Shown here: positions 7,369 through 15,048 of the stretch, piece after piece
Position numbering within the stretch: position 1 is the stretch's first letter
Layout: each line of letters starts with the position of its first letter
NCBI RefSeq assembly: GCF_016807185.1
Contig: NZ_JAEVYN010000001.1
Coordinates: forward strand, 1,883,041-1,908,298
DNA: 25,258 bases
Direction: 5' to 3'
Source of the DNA: Leptolyngbya sp. Cla-17
GTDB taxonomy: Bacteria; Cyanobacteriota; Cyanobacteriia; Leptolyngbyales; Leptolyngbyaceae
Translations under genes and position numbers: made by a program
Notes under the pieces: generated by a model
Database searches by the model: none
What the model saw: only the letters and a program-made list of their open reading frames with translations
What the model was told of the DNA's origin: nothing

Positions 7369-8673
7369 CTAACCTTCTAGCCTCTCATCTTCTATTTTCA
7401 AAGCCTCTTGCACCAACTGCACCAGCTTTTCAGCCGCACCAGGTTGTCCACGAACGGTTCGGAGTTCACTTCGCATTTTTTGCAATATTTCGGGATGCTC
7501 TAGATAGTGCGCTACTTTTGCAGCAACGTCTTGGGGCTGAAACTCACCGTACCATTCTGGGACGATTTCCCGCTTGGCCCAAATGTTGGGCCAAGCCCTC
7601 AACTTAGGACGAAGAGAAGCCAGCCAGCTAATCATTGTTGCCATGCTGGTTCCGATGCCCGGTAGTTTTACCAATAATCCGGGCAATCCATCCCACGCCC
7701 TCATAATGTCGAGCTGGTGCATTGGCACCAACACCAGCATGGGAACTGCCAAAGCTCCCAACTCAGCGGTGTTTGCCCCAATCGTTGTCAGACAAATAGT
7801 ACATCGAGACAGCACATCATAGGCTGGAAACTGTCTCCAGAGAGCAACCTCGGCTCCAGAAGGGGTTCTAAGGATAGGCAGTTGGTCGGCTGCGTTGGGC
7901 ATTACCAGGGTTGCGGATGCCCAGCCGAGTTTTTGAATAATCGGATTGTGTGCTGGATCGGCGTAAGTGGCAAGGGTTTGCAACTCTAAGGTGGGTGCAA
8001 CTGGAATCACAAACTGGACAGCGGGATAGGTTTGATGAAGGTGTTCCGCAATCGCCAGGGTCAGCGGTACTCCTAAAGTCAACTTCATCGGTTTGGAGCC
8101 AGGGAGGAGTCCAATTAGAAGTGAGGATTGCTGAGGGGGATTGGGTTGAAGTGTTTGATCGCCTTGTTCCGCTCCCTCACTCTTTCCTGCTTCTGCCATC
8201 AGATCGCCGACAACAGTAAATTTATGAGCATATTTAGGGGCAACGCGATCGCAAATCGTTGAATTCATTACGCCAAAGCGATCAACAAAGGAATGCCAGC
8301 GCGCTTCCCATTCTGCATAAATTACCGTGCGATAGCCCAACCGTTTGCCAATCACGACAGGGAAAAACTGATCGCCGCCCAAAAACAGCACCACGCCTTT
8401 TGTTCGCCAATCCCAATTATCCTGGGTTTTGCCCAGCAGCAAAAATGGAAAGAACTGAGCGGCTTCCTGCACGCGATCAATTTCAGTAAAGCGGCGGGCG
8501 GTCGCGCCTTCCTGTCCGCTGGCATTGGCACAGGGCGATAGCACAACTGAGATTCTCACCTGACTGCGATCGTTCCCCAGTTGAAGGCGAAGTTCCTGCA
8601 CAACGGGATGCACCCAGGTCGCCAACTCACCTGGACCATTCGACAAAATCAAAATATCAATGGGCTGATTCAC
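7369..8673 (-). CDS. Lipid-A-disaccharide synthase-related protein (LpxB-like glycosyltransferase)
   Basis: A 434-residue protein of the GT-B fold related to LpxB. It opens with DILILSNGPGELATWVHPVV, where SNGPGE corresponds to the GE motif near the LpxB N-terminus. It continues with VVLFLGGDQFFPVVIGKRLG, VGDLMAEAG, a second Rossmann start LLIGLLPGSKPMKL (GLLPGSR-like), and TTIGANTAELGALAVPMLVLVP (nucleotide-sugar binding region). This matches the cyanobacterial LpxB-related family, whose substrate is unknown to me; canonical LpxB joins UDP-diacylglucosamine to lipid X. No other lpx gene is nearby. It starts at ATG 8673 without a clear ribosome binding site, divergent from the acetyltransferase. 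Function in envelope lipid glycosylation is inference. Confidence 0.82.
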   Translation of the reverse strand: MNQPIDILILSNGPGELATWVHPVVQELRLQLGNDRSQVRISVVLSPCANASGQEGATARRFTEIDRVQEAAQFFPFLLLGKTQDNWDWRTKGVVLFLGGDQFFPVVIGKRLGYRTVIYAEWEARWHSFVDRFGVMNSTICDRVAPKYAHKFTVVGDLMAEAGKSEGAEQGDQTLQPNPPQQSSLLIGLLPGSKPMKLTLGVPLTLAIAEHLHQTYPAVQFVIPVAPTLELQTLATYADPAHNPIIQKLGWASATLVMPNAADQLPILRTPSGAEVALWRQFPAYDVLSRCTICLTTIGANTAELGALAVPMLVLVPMHQLDIMRAWDGLPGLLVKLPGIGTSMATMISWLASLRPKLRAWPNIWAKREIVPEWYGEFQPQDVAAKVAHYLEHPEILQKMRSELRTVRGQPGAAEKLVQLVQEALKIEDERLEG

Positions 8674-8743
8674 TAGCGCAAAACTCTTTCACTCTGAGAG
8701 ATACAATACAGGCACTTTAGCTACGATAGCGGAGCCTCTATTC

Positions 8744-9250
8744 ATGACATTAAGCCAAGTCAGCATACGTGTGGCTGTTCCAGGCGATGAAGCGACAATT
8801 TTTAGCTTGATTCAGGCACTCGCAGAGTACGAAAAGCTGACGGATCAAGTGACCGGAAGTGCAGCGGTGCTGCGATCGCATTTATTTGGCGATCGCCCTT
8901 ATGCTGAAGCTATTTTGGCAGATATAGAGGGCGCTGCCGTTGGATTTGCTCTATTTTTTTACAACTACTCCACCTTTCTGACTAAACCAGGCATTTATCT
9001 AGAAGATCTGTTCGTCTTGCCAGACTACCGCAGTCAGGGAATTGGCAAAGCGCTACTGATTTATCTGGCTCAGCGGGCGATCGCGAACGATTGCGGACGA
9101 TTAGAATGGAGTGTGCTGGATTGGAATGAACCCGCTATAGGCTTTTATCAGCGCATGGGAGCAGATGTGCTTCCCGATTGGCGCATCTGCCGTGTGACAG
9201 GAGATGCCTTGGGACAAATGGCGTTGAGAGGTTCAGGTGTTGAAGGCTAG
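8744..9250 (+). CDS. GNAT-family N-acetyltransferase
   Basis: A 168-residue single GNAT domain. After the N-terminal RVAVPGDEATIFSLIQALAE come the core strand IYLEDLFVLPDYRSQGIGKA, containing the acetyl-CoA pyrophosphate loop R/Q-x-x-G-x-G/A as RSQGIGKA, and the terminal LDWNEPAIGFYQRMGA. The arrangement (EYEKLTDQVTGS, YLEDLFVLPDYR, LDWN..AI.FY..MGA) resembles the diamine/thialysine acetyltransferase (SSAT-like) branch, so a polyamine or lysine-analogue substrate is plausible. GGAG 9 nt before the ATG supports the start. It is divergent from the LpxB-like gene (70 bp between starts) and 60 bp ahead of the glyoxalase II gene, which may be cotranscribed. Confidence 0.88.
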   Translation: MTLSQVSIRVAVPGDEATIFSLIQALAEYEKLTDQVTGSAAVLRSHLFGDRPYAEAILADIEGAAVGFALFFYNYSTFLTKPGIYLEDLFVLPDYRSQGIGKALLIYLAQRAIANDCGRLEWSVLDWNEPAIGFYQRMGADVLPDWRICRVTGDALGQMALRGSGVEG

Positions 9251-9310
9251 GCGTTAGGTATTCCTTTGAACAAATTGTCGGGCAGTGGAAAGGTAATAGA
9301 GGATTGGTCT

Positions 9311-10084
9311 ATGAAGGTGTATCGAATTCCAGTATTATCCGACAATTATGTGTTTCTGTTGCACGATGCTGAGGCAAATGTTGCCGCAGTGGTCGATCCG
9401 GCGATCGCTGAACCTGTGTTGCAAAAACTGAAGGAACTTGGGGCAACGCTGGTTGCGATCTTCAACACCCATCACCACAGCGATCATGTGGGCGGCAATA
9501 CGAAGCTACTACAGCATTTTCCTGACGCGATCATCTATGGCGGCGTAGAAGATCGGGGCAGAATTCCGGGACAACAGGTATTTTTGCAGGAGAGCGATCG
9601 CGTTTCGTTTGCAAACCATACGGCAGAAGTTTTCTTTGTTCCAGGTCACACTCGCGCTCACATCGCCTATTATTTCCCGCCTGTGGTTCCGGGTGAAATG
9701 GGCAACCTATTTTGTGGTGATACTTTATTTTCTGGTGGCTGCGGCCGATTGTTTGAGGGCACCCCAACCCAAATGGTGGAGTCGCTGGGCAAGCTGCGAA
9801 ATTTGCCAGACAGTACCTATGTTTGGTGCGCTCATGAATATACGCTGAAAAATCTTCAGTTTAATCTGACAGTGGATAGCAGCAATCAAGACTTGCAACG
9901 ACGATTTGCTGAGGTGAAGCAGATGCGCGATCGCAACGAAGCCACGATTCCTGCCAATTTGGGCATCGAAAAACGCACGAATCCCTTTCTCCGCTGGGAT
10001 GCGCCCGAACTGCAAACCGCAACTCAATCCGCCAATGCCATCCAAACGTTTGCCCGATTACGCGGCATGAAAGATCACTTTTGA
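9311..10084 (+). CDS. gloB: Hydroxyacylglutathione hydrolase (glyoxalase II)
   Basis: Splits S-D-lactoylglutathione to D-lactate and glutathione, the second step of methylglyoxal detoxification in the cytoplasm. The 257-residue protein has the metallo-beta-lactamase metal motif THHHSDH (residues 53-59), further ligands in VPGHTRAH and CGDTLFSGGCGRLFEGT, the late histidine in VWCAHEYTLKNLQF, and the C-terminal HAGH extension ending NPFLRWDAPEL. The ATG at 9311 is chosen over an in-frame TTG at 9266 because AGAGGA lies 8 nt upstream and MKVYRIPVLSDNY is the usual beginning. The glyoxalase I partner is not identified; a VOC-fold protein at 19437 is too distant and different to assume it. Confidence 0.94.
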   Translation: MKVYRIPVLSDNYVFLLHDAEANVAAVVDPAIAEPVLQKLKELGATLVAIFNTHHHSDHVGGNTKLLQHFPDAIIYGGVEDRGRIPGQQVFLQESDRVSFANHTAEVFFVPGHTRAHIAYYFPPVVPGEMGNLFCGDTLFSGGCGRLFEGTPTQMVESLGKLRNLPDSTYVWCAHEYTLKNLQFNLTVDSSNQDLQRRFAEVKQMRDRNEATIPANLGIEKRTNPFLRWDAPELQTATQSANAIQTFARLRGMKDHF

Positions 10085-10171
10085 AGAGTAGGTTTCAAGT
10101 GCTAGAGGTCAAACTACTGCACAAGGGCGATCGTTGTCATTTGCAAGTCCTAGTTTAAGAAACACCATTCG

Positions 10172-10588
10172 TCACTCGTCATTGAGACATACCCACTTCC
10201 ATAAAGGGTGGCTGCTACCCTGTTGACGAATGCGAAGCACTTGCTGCTCCAGGCGGCGGCATTCTCTTTTAGGCAAACCCAGCAGCCAGTTTCGCAGTTG
10301 CCAAACCAAAATGGATAACGTCACTGCCAAGCACAGAGACAGCCCAAAACCGGGAATGGGGCTAAACACCAATCCATACCGCAGAGCAGCCCAGGTGAAA
10401 TATTCCATTGCTAGGGAAATCGGGTAGCGCAATCCCCAAAGGCTGAGCGTGCCAACTGTGAGCCAAAGAGCACCGGCAAACAGCCAGCGTCCGTAGACCG
10501 TTAATTGATGCAGGCGTTGGACTTGTGCTAAAAAAAGCGGATCTTGATTGGCTTCTACAATGGGAGCCGGATCGTTCGGCTGATTCAT
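10172..10588 (-). CDS. Small two-TM membrane protein downstream of secF
   Basis: A 138-residue protein not recognised by function. Residues about 30-58 (LFAGALWLTVGTLSLWGL) and 80-105 (FGLSLCLAVTLSILVW) are hydrophobic helices, followed by a basic Arg-rich tail (KRECRRLEQQVLRIRQQ) that looks coiled-coil and cytoplasmic. The ATG at 10588 is preferred over an upstream GTG at 10612, though neither has a clear ribosome binding site. It lies 33 bp after secF on the same strand, so it is probably the last gene of the pdhB-secD-secF unit. A role beside the translocase is only suggested by position. Confidence 0.7.
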   Translation of the reverse strand: MNQPNDPAPIVEANQDPLFLAQVQRLHQLTVYGRWLFAGALWLTVGTLSLWGLRYPISLAMEYFTWAALRYGLVFSPIPGFGLSLCLAVTLSILVWQLRNWLLGLPKRECRRLEQQVLRIRQQGSSHPLWKWVCLNDE

Positions 10589-10621
10589 AACACTAGCGAC
10601 CCAGAAGGGCACACAAGTCGA

Positions 10622-11605
10622 TTAGGAGGCTTCATCAGAGCTAGCAATGCCTTCTAGACTGGGAGTTGATGAGAACGCTTGTCCAGTTTTCTCACGCCAT
10701 AGGGCTAACAACGTGCTAGCAATAAAGATGCTGGAATAAGCGCCCATGGTGAACCCGATAATTAGGGCAAGGGCAAAGTTCTTGAGAGTTTCGCCGCCAA
10801 AGAAGAAGATGGAAAAGAGGGTGAGCAACACGGTCAGCGTGGTGTTGATGGAGCGCCCTAAGGTTTGGTTAACGGCAGAGTCCACAATGTCGTTGATGTG
10901 GCGATCGGGATTAAGGGTGATCTTTTCGCGAATGCGATCATAAATGACTACAGTGTCGTTGACAGAAAACCCCACAATTGTCAACAATGCCACAATAAAT
11001 AGCGAATCTGCTTCAATGCCAGCTACCAATCCCAAGATAGAAAAAATGCCTATAGTTATCAAGACGTCGTGAAATAGCGCCACGATCGCAAAGATGGCAT
11101 AGTCCAATTGAAATCGCAGGCTCATGTAAATCGTAATCCCGGCAAATGAGACTAGCAGTGCCAATAAGCCTGATGTAAACAGCTGTTGCCCAACGACAGG
11201 ACCAACGGTATCGATTTGAGTTTTGGTTGGGTCAAAGGCTCCAATTTTTTGGCTGAGGGCAGTTTGGAGTTTGGTACGCTCTTCGCCAGTCAAGGGTGCG
11301 GTGCGAATGGTAATTCCAACGGGTTTTCCGGTGCGATCGGTAATCGCTTGAATGCTGCTGTTTGCATGTCCTTCTGTTGCCAAAATTTCCCGCACAACAG
11401 CAACATCCACAGGCTGATCGCACGCTCCGGGTTTAGAGCAATCCAGTTCAAATTGAAGGCGAGTCCCTCCAACAAAATCCAGGCTAGGACGCAGAGGTGC
11501 ACCAAATTGCTGCCAGGAAATGAACAGCCCCACCAGTCCTGCCAAAATTAGGGCTGAAGAAAGCGCCCACCAAAGGTTACGTTGACGAATAACTTGCAGT
11601 TTCAT
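10622..11605 (-). CDS. secF: Protein translocase subunit SecF
   Basis: With SecD it forms the proton-driven motor that helps pull proteins across the membrane after SecA/SecYEG. The 327-residue protein has an N-terminal membrane helix (LWWALSSALILAGLVGLF), the conserved DFVGGTRLQFE after it, an external P1 loop, and five further helices including ALFHDVLITIGIFSILGL and FSVNDTVVIYDRIREK, the latter a SecF signature. Its ATG overlaps the secD stop in an ATGA, indicating translational coupling. In cyanobacteria SecDF can act in the plasma and thylakoid membranes (family knowledge). Length and motifs are normal. Confidence 0.96.
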   Translation of the reverse strand: MKLQVIRQRNLWWALSSALILAGLVGLFISWQQFGAPLRPSLDFVGGTRLQFELDCSKPGACDQPVDVAVVREILATEGHANSSIQAITDRTGKPVGITIRTAPLTGEERTKLQTALSQKIGAFDPTKTQIDTVGPVVGQQLFTSGLLALLVSFAGITIYMSLRFQLDYAIFAIVALFHDVLITIGIFSILGLVAGIEADSLFIVALLTIVGFSVNDTVVIYDRIREKITLNPDRHINDIVDSAVNQTLGRSINTTLTVLLTLFSIFFFGGETLKNFALALIIGFTMGAYSSIFIASTLLALWREKTGQAFSSTPSLEGIASSDEAS

Positions 11606-13026
11606 GAGCTAGGCTGTGCCTCCGATCTCGTCGTGGCTGGCAAATTGGGACAAAAGTATTCAGGCTTACGCAGATTGGGAAACCCAAGTACATACAGCAT
11701 TAAAGTCCGGCTACAGGTGATTGCAGTAAACATACTAATGACAACCCCCAACGCCAGAGTCAGAGCAAACCCTTTGACTAAACCTGCTCCTAGCCAAAAC
11801 AGTGCGCCGCAAGCAATTAGAGTCGTCACGTTGCTATCTAAAATGCTAGAAAAAGCGCGATAAAATCCAGACTCGACTGAGCGGTAGAGACTTTTACCCG
11901 CTTTCAGTTCTTCACGGGTTCGTTCAAAAATCAGAATGTTGGCATCTACCGCCATACCAATACTAAGAATGAAGCCAGCAATCCCCGGCAGGGTCAACGT
12001 TACTTCAAGCAGGTTAAACGCTGCCAACGTCAAAATTGTGTAGATGATTAAGGAGGTGTCGGCGATCAACCCAGGAAGGCGATAGTAAACCACCATAAAG
12101 ATGAGAACCAAAGATAACCCCCCTAGACCCGCGTAGATGCTGCTTTGAATACTATCTCGCCCCAAAGTAGCGCCAACCGTGCGGTTTTCTACCACTTCTA
12201 CGGGAAAGGGCAAGGCACCACCTTTTAGTTGAATTGCCAAATCTCGTGCCGTTTCAATCGGAAAGTTACCTTCGATCACCGCTGAGCCGCCGTTAATTCC
12301 AGTTTGGGCATATTTGGCATCCACGGAATAGGCAAAGTTGGCGCTAATCGGTGCCCCATCAAGGAAGATGCCTAGTGTGCGCCCGGTTCCGGCAATGCCC
12401 TTAGTCAGTTCGGCGAATAGTTCACCACCACGCGGATCAAATTGGAGCGCCACATCCCACACATTTTGCGCTTGAGTAGCACCGGGGTAAGCATCCTTCA
12501 GATTTTGACCAGACAGTTCAGTTTTTTCAAATAGTTCAGCGATCGCGGTATTAATTGCCTTCAAATCTGCTTGATTTTTTTCGATCACAGTCACATCGGG
12601 AGATTTTTTTAATTCATCCCGTTTTGCTAGTTTTTCGCGCAACTGCTGCCGCTCAATCTGTAACCGCGCATCGGTTCCGGGCTTTTGCTGGCGAAAATCG
12701 AGTTGTGCCGTGCCGCCCAGCACCCGCTCGGCCTGAATCGGATCATTTACACCCGGAAGTTGCACAATCACTTGATTGTTTCCAGCAGTGAGTACTAACG
12801 GTTCAGACACGCCTAAGCCGTTCACCCGTCCCTCAATCACGCGCCTCACGGCATCTAAATCGGCTGGTTTGATTTCCTTCACCTGCTCCGTGGTTTTCAC
12901 TTGAATCGTTAGTTGCGAACCGCCGCGCAAATCCAGACCCAACTGGGTCGGAATTTTCCAAATCACCACCAGAGCGCCAATCACCAGCGCCGCAATAAAA
13001 AGTAAAATTAACCGCTGTCTTCCCAT
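11602..13026 (-). CDS. secD: Protein translocase subunit SecD
   Basis: A 474-residue SecD. The first helix (LILLFIAALVIGALVVIW) leads to LGLDLRGGSQLTIQVK, the conserved start of the P1 periplasmic domain. VLGGTAQLDFR and the P1 head (APISANFAYS) follow, then six membrane helices with GMAVDANILIFERTREELKAG, the SecD hallmark around the proton-conducting Asp. It is cotranslated with secF (4-nt overlap). GGGGAT precedes the ATG. The pdhB gene lies 198 bp upstream on the same strand; the intervening DNA holds a toxin relic, so read-through from pdhB is possible but unproven. Confidence 0.96.
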   Translation of the reverse strand: MGRQRLILLFIAALVIGALVVIWKIPTQLGLDLRGGSQLTIQVKTTEQVKEIKPADLDAVRRVIEGRVNGLGVSEPLVLTAGNNQVIVQLPGVNDPIQAERVLGGTAQLDFRQQKPGTDARLQIERQQLREKLAKRDELKKSPDVTVIEKNQADLKAINTAIAELFEKTELSGQNLKDAYPGATQAQNVWDVALQFDPRGGELFAELTKGIAGTGRTLGIFLDGAPISANFAYSVDAKYAQTGINGGSAVIEGNFPIETARDLAIQLKGGALPFPVEVVENRTVGATLGRDSIQSSIYAGLGGLSLVLIFMVVYYRLPGLIADTSLIIYTILTLAAFNLLEVTLTLPGIAGFILSIGMAVDANILIFERTREELKAGKSLYRSVESGFYRAFSSILDSNVTTLIACGALFWLGAGLVKGFALTLALGVVISMFTAITCSRTLMLYVLGFPNLRKPEYFCPNLPATTRSEAQPSS

Positions 13027-13084
13027 AGGTAATCCCCGCTACAGAAGCTATGATAACGCCTTCCCGACTCTCTCCAGCATCCTC

Positions 13085-13216
13085 TTAAGGATTACCTGCC
13101 CACAGCAGCAAAACTGAACAGTGATCGAATATTCGATCAGTGCTCACCAGCGTCATTCCCTCTGTCTGGCCTTGAGCAATCAACTGTCCATAAAAGGGAT
13201 CGCAAAGATAAATCGT
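13085..13216 (-). pseudogene. PIN-domain (VapC-like) toxin relic, C-terminal part only
   Basis: A 43-codon open stretch on the minus strand, closed upstream by TGA (13217-13219) and ending at TAA (13085-13087). It has no start codon at its beginning and is too short for a PIN protein (about 130 residues). It reads DPFYGQLIAQGQTEGMT then LVSTDRIFDHCSVLLLW, which aligns by eye with the PIN toxin C-terminus (DPFDRLLIAQA..EG..LVS.D..FD.Y.V..LW), including the acidic DPF and TD positions that ligate metal. The upstream two thirds and the antitoxin are missing. It sits directly behind pdhB. The family call is from pattern memory. Confidence 0.7.
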
Positions 13217-13223
13217 TCATTTT

Positions 13224-14207
13224 CTATAGCTGTTTGTCCACGATTTTTTTCACAGCTTCTACGATTTGCTGAGGTTGGACGATGGTTAAGCTTTCCAGTG
13301 CACCATTGTAAGGCGTGGGAATATCTTGAGAGGAAAGCCGGATAACGGGTGCGTCGAGTTCGTCAAAGAAGCGATCGCTAATGGATGCCACCAGTTCTGC
13401 TCCAATGCCGCCTGTCCGCATACATTCTTCCACCACTACCACGCGATGAGTTTTGCGAATGGATGCACCAATCGTCTCGAAATCAAGCGGTTTCAGCGAT
13501 AACAGATCAATAATTTCGGGGTCGTAGCCTTCTTTTTCCAAAGTTTTAACGGCTTGCATGGCATGATGACGCATCCGCGAATAGGTCAGCACCGTTACAT
13601 CTGCCCCTGAGCGAACAATTTCTGCTTTATCAAGAGGCAAATAATATTCCTCGTTAGGCAAATCTTCTTTCAGGTTATAGAGCAGCACATGCTCAAAAAA
13701 CAGCACGGGGTTGTTATCACGAATGGCGGATTTCAGAAGTCCTTTAGCGTTGTAAGGCGTGGAACAGGCGACAATTTTGAGTCCTGGCACTGCTTGAAAG
13801 TAGGCTTCTAGACGCTGGGAGTGCTCTGCACCCAACTGCCGCCCCACGCCGCCCGGTCCTCGAATCACAAGGGGAATATTGAAGTTGCCGCCAGAGGTAT
13901 AGCGCAGCATTCCGGCGTTGTTGGCAATTTGGTTAAATGCCAACAGCAGAAAGCCCATGTTCATCCCTTCAATGATCGGGCGTAACCCAGTCATTGCGGC
14001 TCCTACTGCCATGCCTGTAAAGCTATTTTCGGCGATCGGCGTATCGAGCAGGCGCAGATCGCCATATTTTTTGTACAAGTCTTTGGTGACTTTATAGGAA
14101 CCGCCGTAGTGCCCGACATCTTCGCCCATCACCATGACGGTTGGGTCTTTTGACATTTCTTCGTCGATCGCCTCACGTAGGGCGTTGAAGAGTAGGGTGT
14201 CTGCCAT
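13224..14207 (-). CDS. pdhB: Pyruvate dehydrogenase E1 component, beta subunit
   Basis: The 327-residue beta subunit of the heterotetrameric pyruvate dehydrogenase E1, which with thiamine diphosphate decarboxylates pyruvate and passes the acetyl group to E2. It has GEDVGHYGGSYKVTKDLYK at the N-terminus, the TPP-binding LLDTPIAENSFTGMAVGAA, GPGGVGRQLGAEHSQRLEAY (phosphorylation-loop type) and the transketolase C-terminal domain DLLSLKPLDFETIGASIRKT. AGAGGA precedes the ATG closely. The alpha subunit, E2 and E3 genes are not in the window; in cyanobacteria these are commonly dispersed. It heads the minus-strand unit that continues to secD and secF. Confidence 0.95.
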   Translation of the reverse strand: MADTLLFNALREAIDEEMSKDPTVMVMGEDVGHYGGSYKVTKDLYKKYGDLRLLDTPIAENSFTGMAVGAAMTGLRPIIEGMNMGFLLLAFNQIANNAGMLRYTSGGNFNIPLVIRGPGGVGRQLGAEHSQRLEAYFQAVPGLKIVACSTPYNAKGLLKSAIRDNNPVLFFEHVLLYNLKEDLPNEEYYLPLDKAEIVRSGADVTVLTYSRMRHHAMQAVKTLEKEGYDPEIIDLLSLKPLDFETIGASIRKTHRVVVVEECMRTGGIGAELVASISDRFFDELDAPVIRLSSQDIPTPYNGALESLTIVQPQQIVEAVKKIVDKQL

Positions 14208-14350
14208 TGGTTCCTCTAAATGCTCAAATGATTGCTTAAAGCCAATTCTAATTCTAGAACAGTCGGCTGCGATCGCCCAGAGCTAAAGCCAATGAACCCC
14301 TCACAATTTCTTCTTTGTAGGTGGCAGTTAATCTGAGTGGTTTGCTGGTC

Positions 14351-14518
14351 ATGCAATCAAAACTTGCAATGGGTCTTGGTGCGTTTCTAGCGATCGTCCT
14401 TCTATTTCTTTCAATAAGTCTTATTGCCCTGTTGGCTTATTTCTTCAAAAAATTGCTGTGTGTGAGGGCGCGCTCTGTTACAATATGCTCCGTTGTACAG
14501 TCGGGACAGCATCATTGA
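14351..14518 (+). CDS. Possible small single-TM protein
   Basis: A 55-codon frame from ATG 14351 (a GTG at 14321 also opens it) that encodes one strong hydrophobic helix (AMGLGAFLAIVLLFLSIS, then LIALLAYFFKKLL) with basic residues after it. It is not recognised. No good ribosome binding site is visible, and its 3' end crosses the probable promoter and start of the next gene, which weakens it. The hydrophobic segment followed by FKKLL is the only support. It may be a spurious frame. Confidence 0.3.
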   Translation: MQSKLAMGLGAFLAIVLLFLSISLIALLAYFFKKLLCVRARSVTICSVVQSGQHH

Positions 14519-15018
14519 GCCAGTCTATCAACATTCCTAAAGTCGATGATTTTCTGCAAGAGTTAGCCACGATTCAGCAAACGGGATCTAAACGGATTGC
14601 GCTGCTGGGTTCCCGCCATGTGCCGATTACTCATCAGAAGCTAATTGAGATCATGAGCTATGCCCTTGTTCTAGAGGGTAATCGCCTGATCACGTCTGGG
14701 GCAACTGGAACAAATCTTGCGGCGATTCGCGGTGCTATGCGGGCAGATCCCTCCCTGCTGACTGTCATCTTGCCTCAAGGTCTGAGTCGTCAGCCACAAG
14801 AATCTCGTGATCAACTTGAGCAGGTCATGCATTTAGTGGAGAACCCTGACAACGACAATATGGCTCTGGGAGAAGCTAGCGCTCTGTGCAATCAGGAAAT
14901 TATTTCGCGATGTCAGCAGCTAATTTGTTTTGCCTTCCACGACAGCGCCACCTTGCTCAAAACCTGCCAGGATGCGGAGGATCAGCGCAAAATCGTCACG
15001 CTATTTTATTTTGATTGA
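14515..15018 (+). CDS. DprA/LOG-like Rossmann-fold (SLOG) protein of cyanobacteria
   Basis: A 167-residue protein with the DprA/LOG-type nucleotide-binding pattern: RIALLGSRHVPITHQ, then GNRLITSGATGTNLAAIRGA (the SGxAxGxD-like loop), then LTVILPQGL. Its length is about that of one Rossmann domain, without the C-terminal winged helix of full DprA. It may bind single-stranded DNA or a nucleotide, but the cellular role is unknown. The TTG at 14515 is chosen because SQSINIPKVDDFLQEL follows, which matches how I remember homologues beginning, and because TACAAT at 14479-14484 looks like a -10 box that would leave the ATG at 14485 outside the transcript. It converges with the NurA gene (30 bp between stops). 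Confidence 0.75.
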   Translation: MSQSINIPKVDDFLQELATIQQTGSKRIALLGSRHVPITHQKLIEIMSYALVLEGNRLITSGATGTNLAAIRGAMRADPSLLTVILPQGLSRQPQESRDQLEQVMHLVENPDNDNMALGEASALCNQEIISRCQQLICFAFHDSATLLKTCQDAEDQRKIVTLFYFD

Positions 15019-15048
15019 GTTAACCTGATTGCTAGCTCTGTCGTTCTG

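Noticed and set aside
8700..8710. TACAAT in the divergent region before the acetyltransferase as a -10 promoter box
   Set aside because: No matching -35 at 16-18 bp, so it was not listed as a promoter.
9266..9310. N-terminal extension of glyoxalase II from a TTG
   Set aside because: The ribosome binding site and family alignment both point to the ATG at 9311.
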